15,397 bases of DNA from an uncultured Acetobacteraceae bacterium (GTDB lineage Bacteria > Pseudomonadota > Alphaproteobacteria > Acetobacterales > Acetobacteraceae), in assembly GCA_937930165.1 (NCBI GenBank), contig CALGVL010000271.1, forward strand, positions 1-15,397, given 5' to 3'. The notes beneath the pieces are model-generated. The model saw nothing but the letters and a program-made list of their open reading frames with translations, ran no database searches and was not told the DNA's origin. Both the position numbers and the translations under genes were made by a program. Numbering within the stretch: position 1 is the first letter of the stretch; every line of letters begins with the position of its first letter. Positions 6,046 to 12,519 of the stretch are shown here, piece after piece.

Positions 6046-7716
6046 TCAGCATTCCTCCGATGGGGTCCAGGGTTCAGGGGCGCGGCAATCGATATCGGTG
6101 ACGACATCCACCACCACGGTCTCGTTCGAGGCAATGGCCTCACGCAGGGCACCGGCGATCTCCTGCGGTCGCTCCACGCGGATGCCCTTCAAGCCAAAGC
6201 TCCGGGCGACGGCAGCAAAATCGGTGGGGCCAAAGCGAAGCACCTGCTCTGCCGCCTGCGGCCGGTTGCCGGCCTGCTTCAGGTAGTTCGGCCAACCCTG
6301 GCCAAAGCCGGAATTGTTGTTCACCACCAGCGTCACCGCAATGCCGCGCCGCCGCGCCGTCTCAAGCTCCGGCAGATGGTAGTAGAGCGCGCCATCCCCG
6401 GACCAGCAAACCACCTTGCGCTCCGGTGCCGCGCATTTTGCGCCGAGCGAGGCCGGAAAGGCCCAGCCGAGCGAGCCAGCGGCGCGTAGATAGGTCTGGC
6501 CGGCGCCGTTCAACTCGACCAGCGTGCCGGTCCAGATGCCGGAATAGCCGGTATCCGCGACAAGGATGCCGTCCTCCGGCAGCGCCGTGCTGATCTCGGC
6601 GCAGAGTCGTGCCGGATCGATCGCGACGGCATCGCTGGTGAGGCGCGGCGCCACCGCCGCGCGCCATTCCTCCACCAGCCGTGCTGCCCATTGCAGATAC
6701 GCCCCGTCCCGCTCCGGCCTGCCAAGCTCGGCAAGCAGCGCCGCCAGGGTCGCCTTCGGATCGCCAAGCAGCATGACCTCCGCCGGATAGCTGCGATGGA
6801 ATTCCAGCGGATCGGCATCGATCTGCACAATGCGCGTCCCCGGGCGTGGCACGCGCCAGGCATGCGTGACCTGGTCGCCGGCATCGCAGCCGACGAACAG
6901 CACCAGCTCCGCAGCATGGACAATCCGGTTTGCTGGCGGCGCGGAGTAGTTTCCGGCTACGCCGATATGCAGCGGATGCCGTGTCGGCACCAGGCCACGG
7001 GCGCCAAGGGAGGTCGCAATAGGCGCCTGCAGCACTTCCGCCAAGGCCAGCAATTCCGGCCCGCAGCCGGAGAGCGCAGCGCCCTCACCCGCCAGGATGG
7101 CAACCTTTCCGGAGGACAGCAGCGCAGCCGCGGCCGCCCGTATCGAGGCCGGATCCGCCACCGGCCGGTGCAGGGGCGCGCGCCAGTCACCGAGTTCGGC
7201 CAGGGCTGCATCCGTGCTACCGGCTTCCACAAGCTCGCCCATCAGCCCGTTCAGGTCGAGATGAACCGGACGGGGCGGTGAGCTGACCGCTGCTGCCCAG
7301 GCCTGCCGGAATTGCCGGGGCAGATCCGCGGCCGCATCAACCTGCGCCGCGAATTTCGTGACCGGTGCATAGAGCGGCGCGTGCGCCACCTCCTGATAGG
7401 CGTTCCGATGCTGGTGCCCGGTCGGCTTGCGGCCGGTCAGCGCCAGCACCGGACTGCGGCCGAGGAAAGCATCCTGCAGCCCTGCCGCCAAATTCGCCGC
7501 GCCAACGGACTGCGCCGCGACCACGCCCGGACGACCGGAGATCCGCCCATAGGCATCCGCCATATAGGCCGCCGCCTTCTCGGTATGCGCCAGCACGGGC
7601 TGCACGCCCTGGCGCTCCAGCTCCAACAGGGTGCGGCGCAGCACCGCATCCACGAAAAAGAAATGTGTCTGGCCGGAAGCGCGCAGGCTTCGTGCCAACC
7701 ATTCCGCACCGTTCAT
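6046..7716 (-). CDS. Thiamine-diphosphate-dependent enzyme of the acetolactate-synthase fold
   Basis: A 556-residue protein with the three-domain layout of acetolactate synthase, 2-hydroxyacyl-CoA lyase and benzoylformate decarboxylase. The pyrimidine domain shows the cofactor-activating glutamate E46 in AHTEKAAAYMADAYGR and the loop AQSVGAANLAAGLQDAF. The central domain spans about 185-335 (VLFVGCDAGD, IVQIDADP). The C-terminal domain holds the ThDP/Mg motif SGDG (439-442) through NNN (466-468). The usual N-terminal glycine-rich loop (VFGxPG in relatives) reads HFFFVDAVLRR (18-28), so this is a divergent subgroup whose reaction I cannot name. Its CoA-enzyme neighbours make a 2-hydroxyacyl-CoA lyase or related C-C lyase role attractive, but that is inference. 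It is the first gene of a unit with the dehydrogenase and SDR. GAGGA at 7723-7727 lies six bases before the ATG. It diverges from a small plus-strand gene across a 106-bp gap holding a palindrome. Confidence 0.88.
   Translation of the reverse strand: MNGAEWLARSLRASGQTHFFFVDAVLRRTLLELERQGVQPVLAHTEKAAAYMADAYGRISGRPGVVAAQSVGAANLAAGLQDAFLGRSPVLALTGRKPTGHQHRNAYQEVAHAPLYAPVTKFAAQVDAAADLPRQFRQAWAAAVSSPPRPVHLDLNGLMGELVEAGSTDAALAELGDWRAPLHRPVADPASIRAAAAALLSSGKVAILAGEGAALSGCGPELLALAEVLQAPIATSLGARGLVPTRHPLHIGVAGNYSAPPANRIVHAAELVLFVGCDAGDQVTHAWRVPRPGTRIVQIDADPLEFHRSYPAEVMLLGDPKATLAALLAELGRPERDGAYLQWAARLVEEWRAAVAPRLTSDAVAIDPARLCAEISTALPEDGILVADTGYSGIWTGTLVELNGAGQTYLRAAGSLGWAFPASLGAKCAAPERKVVCWSGDGALYYHLPELETARRRGIAVTLVVNNNSGFGQGWPNYLKQAGNRPQAAEQVLRFGPTDFAAVARSFGLKGIRVERPQEIAGALREAIASNETVVVDVVTDIDCRAPEPWTPSEEC
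6054..6058 (-). promoter_or_regulatory. Ribosome binding site deciding the dehydrogenase start
   Basis: GGAGG on the minus strand sits inside the last codons of the ThDP-enzyme gene. Its spacing of ten bases fits the ATG at 6043, whereas the ATG at 6052 would be only one base away. Confidence 0.55.
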
Positions 7717-7737
7717 CGCTGTTCCTCATACCGCGCC

Positions 7738-7759
7738 GGCAGGCTTGTGCAAGCCTGCC
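7738..7759. promoter_or_regulatory. Perfect 10+2+10 palindrome, likely operator
   Basis: GGCAGGCTTG, then TG, then CAAGCCTGCC: perfect 10-bp arms in the gap between two divergent genes. It is 21 bp before the ThDP-enzyme start and 63 bp before the small-protein start. The tight centre, lack of a T-run and divergent setting favour a dimeric repressor site over a terminator. The regulator is not in the window. Confidence 0.6.
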
Positions 7760-7763
7760 TTCC

Positions 7764-7769
7764 GGTCAA
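7764..7769 (-). promoter_or_regulatory. Possible -35 element of the ThDP-enzyme operon
   Basis: TTGACC on the minus strand lies four bases upstream of the palindrome, which would then cover the spacer and -10 region. No good -10 hexamer is visible at 17 bp, so this is a weak call. Confidence 0.25.
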
Positions 7770-7809
7770 CCCTGAGCCTCCGGAATGCGTATCAGTTCCA
7801 CCGCACAAT

Positions 7810-7817
7810 GGAAGGAA
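7810..7817 (+). promoter_or_regulatory. Ribosome binding site of the small barrel-protein gene
   Basis: GGAAGGAA lies five bases before the ATG at 7823. It also overlaps an in-frame ATG at 7808, arguing that 7823 is the true start. Confidence 0.65.
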
Positions 7818-7822
7818 CCTCG

Positions 7823-8284
7823 ATGGCCGATCTGCTGATCCTTCCCGGACGGGGCGCCGGGCCGCTCTACGCCAATACCGAAGATCCCGCCGATGTCGTG
7901 ACCTGGCTTCAGCCGCCGCCCGATCCCGCCCCGGAAGGCGGCATCCCGTACCGGCACCTGGCCTCACTTGGTGATGCAGGAACGCCCTCCTCCTTCCTCT
8001 ACACGGTGGAGCTGGATGTCGCGGAGACCGACCTGCTGGCAGTCTTCGATTGGTACGAGAAGGAGCATCTCCCGCTGCTCGTCGCCTGCCCCGGCTGCCT
8101 GGGCGGGTCGCGCTTCCAACGACTGGACGGACAATCGCCGAACCTCCTCGCCGCCTACCGGTTCGAGCGGCCGGAGGTGAACCGGACGCCGGACTGGGAG
8201 GCGGCGCGCAACACGGAATGGACGCTCCGTGTGCGGCCGCTGTTCCGTGCCTCCCGCCGCACCATGCGGAGGCTGCTGCGCTAA
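7823..8284 (+). CDS. Small protein with a dimeric alpha/beta-barrel-like (EthD/DUF4286-like) domain
   Basis: A 153-residue protein. From about residue 57 it resembles ferredoxin-like dimeric alpha/beta-barrel proteins: strand SFLYTVELDV, then FDWYEKEHLPLLVACPG (75-91), then SRFQRLDGQSPNLLAAYRFE, and near the end TEWTLRVRPLF. The WYxxEHLPxLxxxPG pattern is the hallmark seen in EthD/DUF4286-type proteins, which often assist aromatic or polyketide catabolism or act on small acids. The first 55 residues (proline-rich, LQPPPDPAPEGG) have no family I recognise. It diverges from the ThDP-enzyme unit and may share its operator. Its stop codon overlaps that of the convergent MaoC gene by four bases. 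Function unknown; the likeliest role is binding or tautomerising an intermediate of the neighbouring pathway. Earlier in-frame ATGs (7631, 7808) lack a suitable ribosome binding site. Confidence 0.75.
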   Translation: MADLLILPGRGAGPLYANTEDPADVVTWLQPPPDPAPEGGIPYRHLASLGDAGTPSSFLYTVELDVAETDLLAVFDWYEKEHLPLLVACPGCLGGSRFQRLDGQSPNLLAAYRFERPEVNRTPDWEAARNTEWTLRVRPLFRASRRTMRRLLR

Positions 8285-8307
8285 CCCGGATTGCGCTTGC
8301 GCAGCAG
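8273..8307. terminator. Inverted repeat spanning the convergent barrel-protein/MaoC stops
   Basis: CTGCTGCGC (8273-8281) and GCGCAGCAG (8299-8307) are perfect 9-bp arms around a 17-nt centre that contains its own short GCGC-TT-GCGC element. Each arm encodes Leu-Leu-Arg near the end of the protein on its own strand. It could stop transcription from both sides, but no T-run is present. Confidence 0.3.
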
Positions 8308-8760
8308 GTAGCGCTGCCGTCCCTCCAGCACCAGCACGCCATGCTGGTTGTGGATGGTGCTGCGCAGGCCAAGGACGCCGGTGGTGCGCTGCGGCGTCAG
8401 CTCGTCCACCTCCAGCAGGGGATAGAGCGTGTCGCCCAGCACCACCGGATGCAGGAAGCGGCTGGACTGCTCGATGAAGCCTTTCAGCGATTCCTCGACC
8501 AGGTGCGGGAACAGGCCCGCCCCGGCGCAGGTCTGGATCACAACCTGGAAGCCGTGCGCGAGCATCCCCGGCAGACCGTGGGCGCGGCAGTATTCGGCAT
8601 CGTAGTGGATCGGGTGGTTGTCGCCGGAGGCAGCCTGGAAGGCGGCGAAGAGGCCGCTGGTCATGGTGCGGCTGGGCAGCGGGAAGCGCTCGCCAAGGGT
8701 GAAGTCCTCGAACCAGCGTTGCCGCTCGACCAGGCGATGGGCGCGCGGGTCGAAACTCAT
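8281..8760 (-). CDS. MaoC-family (R)-specific enoyl-CoA hydratase/dehydratase
   Basis: A 159-residue single hot-dog-domain protein, the standard length for MaoC-like hydratases, which reversibly hydrate 2-enoyl-CoA thioesters as dimers. The hydratase-2 motif is clear: FQAASGDNHPIHYDAEY with D47 and H52, followed by the hot-dog helix GLPGMLAHGF (62-71). The C-terminal half carries the usual strands (LGDTLYPLLEVDEL, GVLVLEGRQRYLLRK). Its ATG overlaps the stop of the hyuB gene (ATGA, 8757-8760), so it is translationally coupled as the last gene of the TRAP-Hyu operon. This is a useful hint that the HyuA/HyuB product becomes, or already is, a CoA thioester or an enoyl-type acid. Members of the family also hydrate mesaconyl- or methylmalyl-type CoA esters, so the substrate remains open. 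Its tail overlaps the small barrel-protein gene by four bases. Confidence 0.92.
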   Translation of the reverse strand: MSFDPRAHRLVERQRWFEDFTLGERFPLPSRTMTSGLFAAFQAASGDNHPIHYDAEYCRAHGLPGMLAHGFQVVIQTCAGAGLFPHLVEESLKGFIEQSSRFLHPVVLGDTLYPLLEVDELTPQRTTGVLGLRSTIHNQHGVLVLEGRQRYLLRKRNPG

Positions 8761-10421
8761 GCCTCCACTCCATAGACGGTGCGGGCCTGTGCGGGCGTGA
8801 CATAGCCCAGCGCCAGGTCGCGGGCCAATTCATCACGGCTGCGCCGCCGCGGGTCGCCGAAGCCGCCGCCGCCGGAGGTTTCCAGCCGCACCCTGTCCCC
8901 CCGCACCAGCGGGATGTTGTCCGATTTGGGCTGCAATGGCGTTTCCTGCCCGTCGCGGGTCAGGATCAGGCGGCCGAGGGATGCCGGCAGGCCGCCGGCG
9001 AGCCCATAGGGCGGATGCACGAAGCGGTCCATATTGGCAGTGAAGAAGCAGCGCTCGCTGTCCACCCGCCATTCGCGAAACAGGCCGAGGCCGCCGCGTC
9101 GCATCCCCGGCCCGCCGGAGTCCGGCAGCAGCCCATAGCGGGTGATGGTCAGCGGCATCTGCGCCTCGATCATCTCGACCGGAATGTTGCTGTTGTTGTG
9201 CATGCCGCTGGCGAAGGCGCTGACCCCATCCTTCGCCGGATGCGCGCCGGACCCGCCGATCTCGATCTCCACCAGCACCTCCCGCCGCGCATCGGCGGCG
9301 ACGGTCTGGAAGGTGCAGACATAGGAATTGCCGTAATAGGCGGCCGGGATGCGGTCCGGCACCACCTGATGCAGCGCACCGAACATGGCGTTAAGCAGGC
9401 GGTGGGTGACGGCGACGCGGTGCACGACCGGGGCCGGGAATTGTGCGTTCACCACCAGCCCTTCCGGCGCGATGGTGCGCACCGGGCGGTAGCAGCCGGC
9501 ATTGGCAGCAAAGGGCTCATCGCAGGCGCACATCACCGCGAACATCACGGCAGAATTGCTGCTGGCGAGGGTGGCATTGGTCGGCCCCTGCACCTGCGGC
9601 GAGCAGCCGGAAAGATCGACCGTGATCTCATCCCCCGCCACGGTCAGCTTCACATGCAGGCGGATCGGCTTGCCGAGTTCGATACCATCGTCATCGAGGA
9701 AATCGGTGAACTCATACACCCCATCCGGCATGCGACGGATCGCAGCGCGCATGGCGGCCTCACTCATGTCCAGGATCCGGCGCCCAGCCTCGATCATGCC
9801 ATCGGCGCCATAGCGGCTGGCGAGCCGGCGGAGCGCGGCGGCGCCGACCTCCAGGCTGGCGATCTGGCTGGAGAGATCGCCGAGCAACAGGTCCGGCTTG
9901 CGGACGTTCTGGCGGATCATCGCCCAGACGCCCTCGTTGCGCTTGCCATTCTCGATCAGCTTGACCGGCGGGATGCGCAGCCCTTCCTGGAAGATTTCGA
10001 TCGCCTTGGCGGCATAGCTGCCAGCGGCCAGGCCGCCGACATCGATGTGGTGGCAGAGCGTGCCGACGAAGGCGATGCGCCGTCCCTCATGAAAGACCGG
10101 CTTGAAGGCGGTGATGTCCGGCAGGTGCTGGCCGCCGCAATAGGGATCGTTGGTGATGACAACGTCGTCCGGTCCCCAGCCCGCCGGATCCACATGCTTT
10201 TCCAGCAATTCGCGCAGCAGGTGCGACATGCTGTTGAGATGGCCCGGAATGCGGGCGGATTGAGCCAGGTTGTTGCCCTCCGCGTCGAAGACGGCGGTGG
10301 AGTAATCCAGCAGCTCGCGCACGATGGTGCTGCGGCTGGTCCGCCAGACGGTCACGTCCATCTCCGCCGCGGCGGCGGTCAGGGCATTGCGGATGACTTC
10401 GATCTCGATGGGGCCGAGCAT
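8757..10421 (-). CDS. hyuB: Hydantoinase B/oxoprolinase family subunit (HyuB-like)
   Basis: A 554-residue protein of the hydantoinase B family, the partner of HyuA in ATP-dependent N-methylhydantoinases, oxoprolinases, caprolactamase and related acetone/acetophenone carboxylases. Diagnostic stretches are ITNDPYCGGQHLPDITAF (H99, D102), TLCHHIDVGG (H124, H125, D127), VDLSGCSPQVQGPTNAT, and the terminal glycine-rich SGGGGFGDP. The H99/D102/H124 spacing matches, as I recall it, the metal site of the acetone carboxylase alpha subunit. The ATG at 10421 follows GAGGA (10429-10433) by seven bases; that site overlaps the hyuA stop, leaving a 10-bp gap. The MaoC gene overlaps its 3' end. The family name is sound, but the sequence does not separate amidase from carboxylase chemistry. 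No third small subunit, as in acetone carboxylase, is present, which favours a two-subunit hydrolase-type enzyme. Confidence 0.93.
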   Translation of the reverse strand: MLGPIEIEVIRNALTAAAAEMDVTVWRTSRSTIVRELLDYSTAVFDAEGNNLAQSARIPGHLNSMSHLLRELLEKHVDPAGWGPDDVVITNDPYCGGQHLPDITAFKPVFHEGRRIAFVGTLCHHIDVGGLAAGSYAAKAIEIFQEGLRIPPVKLIENGKRNEGVWAMIRQNVRKPDLLLGDLSSQIASLEVGAAALRRLASRYGADGMIEAGRRILDMSEAAMRAAIRRMPDGVYEFTDFLDDDGIELGKPIRLHVKLTVAGDEITVDLSGCSPQVQGPTNATLASSNSAVMFAVMCACDEPFAANAGCYRPVRTIAPEGLVVNAQFPAPVVHRVAVTHRLLNAMFGALHQVVPDRIPAAYYGNSYVCTFQTVAADARREVLVEIEIGGSGAHPAKDGVSAFASGMHNNSNIPVEMIEAQMPLTITRYGLLPDSGGPGMRRGGLGLFREWRVDSERCFFTANMDRFVHPPYGLAGGLPASLGRLILTRDGQETPLQPKSDNIPLVRGDRVRLETSGGGGFGDPRRRSRDELARDLALGYVTPAQARTVYGVEA

Positions 10422-10431
10422 GCAGCGGTCC

Positions 10432-12519
10432 TCAGCTCCGGCGGGCGATCAGGGCGCCGGCAGGGCCGAGCGCGGCTGACCAGCCGGCGGTAATGACATG
10501 AGTGGCGAAAGGCTCCTCGACGATGGCGGGACCTTCGATCCGGTCCTCCGGCCGCAGCGCCTCACGGTCCCAGATGGGGATGTCGCGCCAAGCGCCGCCT
10601 TCGAAGACGCGGCGTGTTCCCTTGCAGGCAGGGCGCGCGGCCGGCACGGCCTCGGCCGAAGCAGGCTTGGGCAGGCGGCCGATGGCGGTGACGCGTAGCG
10701 TCACGATCTCCACGATCTCCTGCGTGTCGGAATAGCTGAAGCGCTGCTGATGCATAGCGTGGAAGCGCTGCCGCAAGGCTTCCAGTGCGGCCGCATCCGG
10801 TTCCGCCACCTCGCCCCAGGGCACGAGCAGTTCGAAAGCCTGGCCGTGGTAGCGCATATCCGCCGCAACCTCGAGCACGCGATCCGCCGCCGCGACGCCA
10901 TCCTGCGCAAGCCGGGCATCGGCTTCCTGGCGCAGTTCAGCAACCAGCGCCGAGATGGCAGGAAGATTCTCCGGCTCCGCCCGCAGCAGGCGGGACCGGG
11001 CGATGTCCTGCACCAGGTCGCTGTACAGGATGCCGAAGGCGGAAAGCGTGCCGGGATCGCGCGGGAAGATCACCTCCCCAATGCCCATCTCAGCGGCGAC
11101 CTCGGTCGAATGCAGGCCGCCGGCGCCGCCGAAGGAGAGCAGCGCGAAATCGCGCGGGTCCAGTCCCTTTTCAAAGAGCGAGAGGCGCACCGCGGCGCCG
11201 AGCCCGGCATTGGTGACGGTCAGGATTCCCTGCGCCGCCTGCTCCACCGAGAGCCCGAGCGGCTTGCCCACATTCCGCGCGATCGCCTCGCGCGCGGCCT
11301 CCACATCCAGCGCCATCGCGCCACCGAGGAAATAGGCCGGATCCAGCCGGCCAAGCACCAGATTGGCGTCCGTCACGGTCGGCTCGGTACCGCCGCGCCC
11401 ATAGGCTACCGGGCCGGGATACGCGCCGGCGCTGCGCGGGCCGACCACCAGCCGGCCGCCCCCCTCGACACTGGCGATGGAGCCACCGCCGGCGCCGATG
11501 GTGCGCATCTCCACCATGGGCAGGCGCACCGGCAGGCGGTCGATCTCGCCCTGCGTCACCACGCTCACCCGGCCGTCCTGCACCACGGAGACGTCGAAGC
11601 TGGTGCCGCCCATATCCACTGCAACCAAGTTCGGGCGCGAGAGCAACGCCGCGAGCCGTCCCGCCGCCAGCGCCCCGCCGGAGGGGCCAGAGAGCAGCAG
11701 CCGCGCCGGCTGCTCCGCCGCGGTGCGCAGGCTGCAGACGCCGCCATTGGACTGGACCAGGAAAACCAGCGGATGAAAGCCCCCCTCCCCCAGCCGTGTC
11801 TCCAGCCGGTCCAGATAGGCCTTCACCACCGGGATCAGCAATGCGTTCAGCACGGTGGTCGAGCTGCGCTCATACTCCCGGATCTCCGGGCTGATCTCGC
11901 TGGAAAGCGAAACCGGCAGATCCGGCCGGGCAGACTGGATCAGTGCCTTCAGCCGCTGCTCATGTGCCGGGTTGACATAGCTGTGCAGCAGGCAGACCGC
12001 GACCGCCTCCGCCCCCAGCGCATCCAGCCTGGCCAGCAGGGCGGGAATCGCGGACTCATCCAGCGGCGTCTCCACGCTGCCGTCGGCACGCATACGCTCC
12101 GGCACGCCGAGGCGGCGATCACGCGGGATCAGCACCGGGAAGGGATCGGGATCCAGGATGTAGAGCTCCCGCCGGACATGCCGGGTGATCTCCAGCACGT
12201 CCTCGAAACCCGCCGTGGTCAGCAGCACGCCGCGGGCAAGCTTGCGTTCCAGCACCGCATTGGTGGCGATGGTCGTGCCATGGAGCAGAATGCCGACCTC
12301 GGCCAGGCGGAAGCCGAAGCGTTCCGCCGCCTCCCGCACACCGGTCATCAGGCCGATCGAGGGATCCTCGGGCGTGGTCGGCGTCTTCCAGGCATGCACG
12401 GCGCCGCTGCGTGCATCCAGGATCTGCAGGTCGGTGAAAGTGCCGCCGATATCAACGGCGATGCGTATGGGGCGCGGTTCCGAAGTTTCGGTCACGGAGG
12501 GGTCTCTCTGTTGCGGCAT
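10432..12519 (-). CDS. hyuA: Hydantoinase A/oxoprolinase family subunit (HyuA-like)
   Basis: A 695-residue protein, normal length for HyuA, the ATP-using subunit that activates the amide or ketone substrate by phosphorylation. The actin/ASKHA-type nucleotide fold shows as RIAVDIGGTFTDLQIL (phosphate-1 loop, D23), LLHGTTIATNAVLERK (79-93), LSGPSGGALAAGRL, VAVDMGGTSFDVSVV (phosphate-2 loop, D302) and RTIGAGGGSIA (339-349). The HyuA-like C-terminal domain includes LSFGGAGGLH and FPRDPGTLSAFGIL. The start is taken as ATG at 12519, sharing one base with the TRAP permease stop (TGATG), so translation is probably coupled; a GTG eight codons later is possible, and about 17 residues precede the first strand. 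The open frame continues far upstream but only as a shadow of the TRAP permease gene. With HyuB it should form a heteromeric ATP-dependent enzyme acting on the TRAP-imported compound. Confidence 0.93.
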   Translation of the reverse strand: MPQQRDPSVTETSEPRPIRIAVDIGGTFTDLQILDARSGAVHAWKTPTTPEDPSIGLMTGVREAAERFGFRLAEVGILLHGTTIATNAVLERKLARGVLLTTAGFEDVLEITRHVRRELYILDPDPFPVLIPRDRRLGVPERMRADGSVETPLDESAIPALLARLDALGAEAVAVCLLHSYVNPAHEQRLKALIQSARPDLPVSLSSEISPEIREYERSSTTVLNALLIPVVKAYLDRLETRLGEGGFHPLVFLVQSNGGVCSLRTAAEQPARLLLSGPSGGALAAGRLAALLSRPNLVAVDMGGTSFDVSVVQDGRVSVVTQGEIDRLPVRLPMVEMRTIGAGGGSIASVEGGGRLVVGPRSAGAYPGPVAYGRGGTEPTVTDANLVLGRLDPAYFLGGAMALDVEAAREAIARNVGKPLGLSVEQAAQGILTVTNAGLGAAVRLSLFEKGLDPRDFALLSFGGAGGLHSTEVAAEMGIGEVIFPRDPGTLSAFGILYSDLVQDIARSRLLRAEPENLPAISALVAELRQEADARLAQDGVAAADRVLEVAADMRYHGQAFELLVPWGEVAEPDAAALEALRQRFHAMHQQRFSYSDTQEIVEIVTLRVTAIGRLPKPASAEAVPAARPACKGTRRVFEGGAWRDIPIWDREALRPEDRIEGPAIVEEPFATHVITAGWSAALGPAGALIARRS

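Noticed and set aside
7738..7759. Reading the palindrome as an intrinsic terminator
   Set aside because: It lies between divergent starts, has only a 2-nt centre and no T-run follows on either strand.
9015..10493. Plus-strand open frame of 492 codons opposite hyuB
   Set aside because: Same reason: mirror of the hyuB codon pattern, with low-complexity H/D/R/G-rich product.
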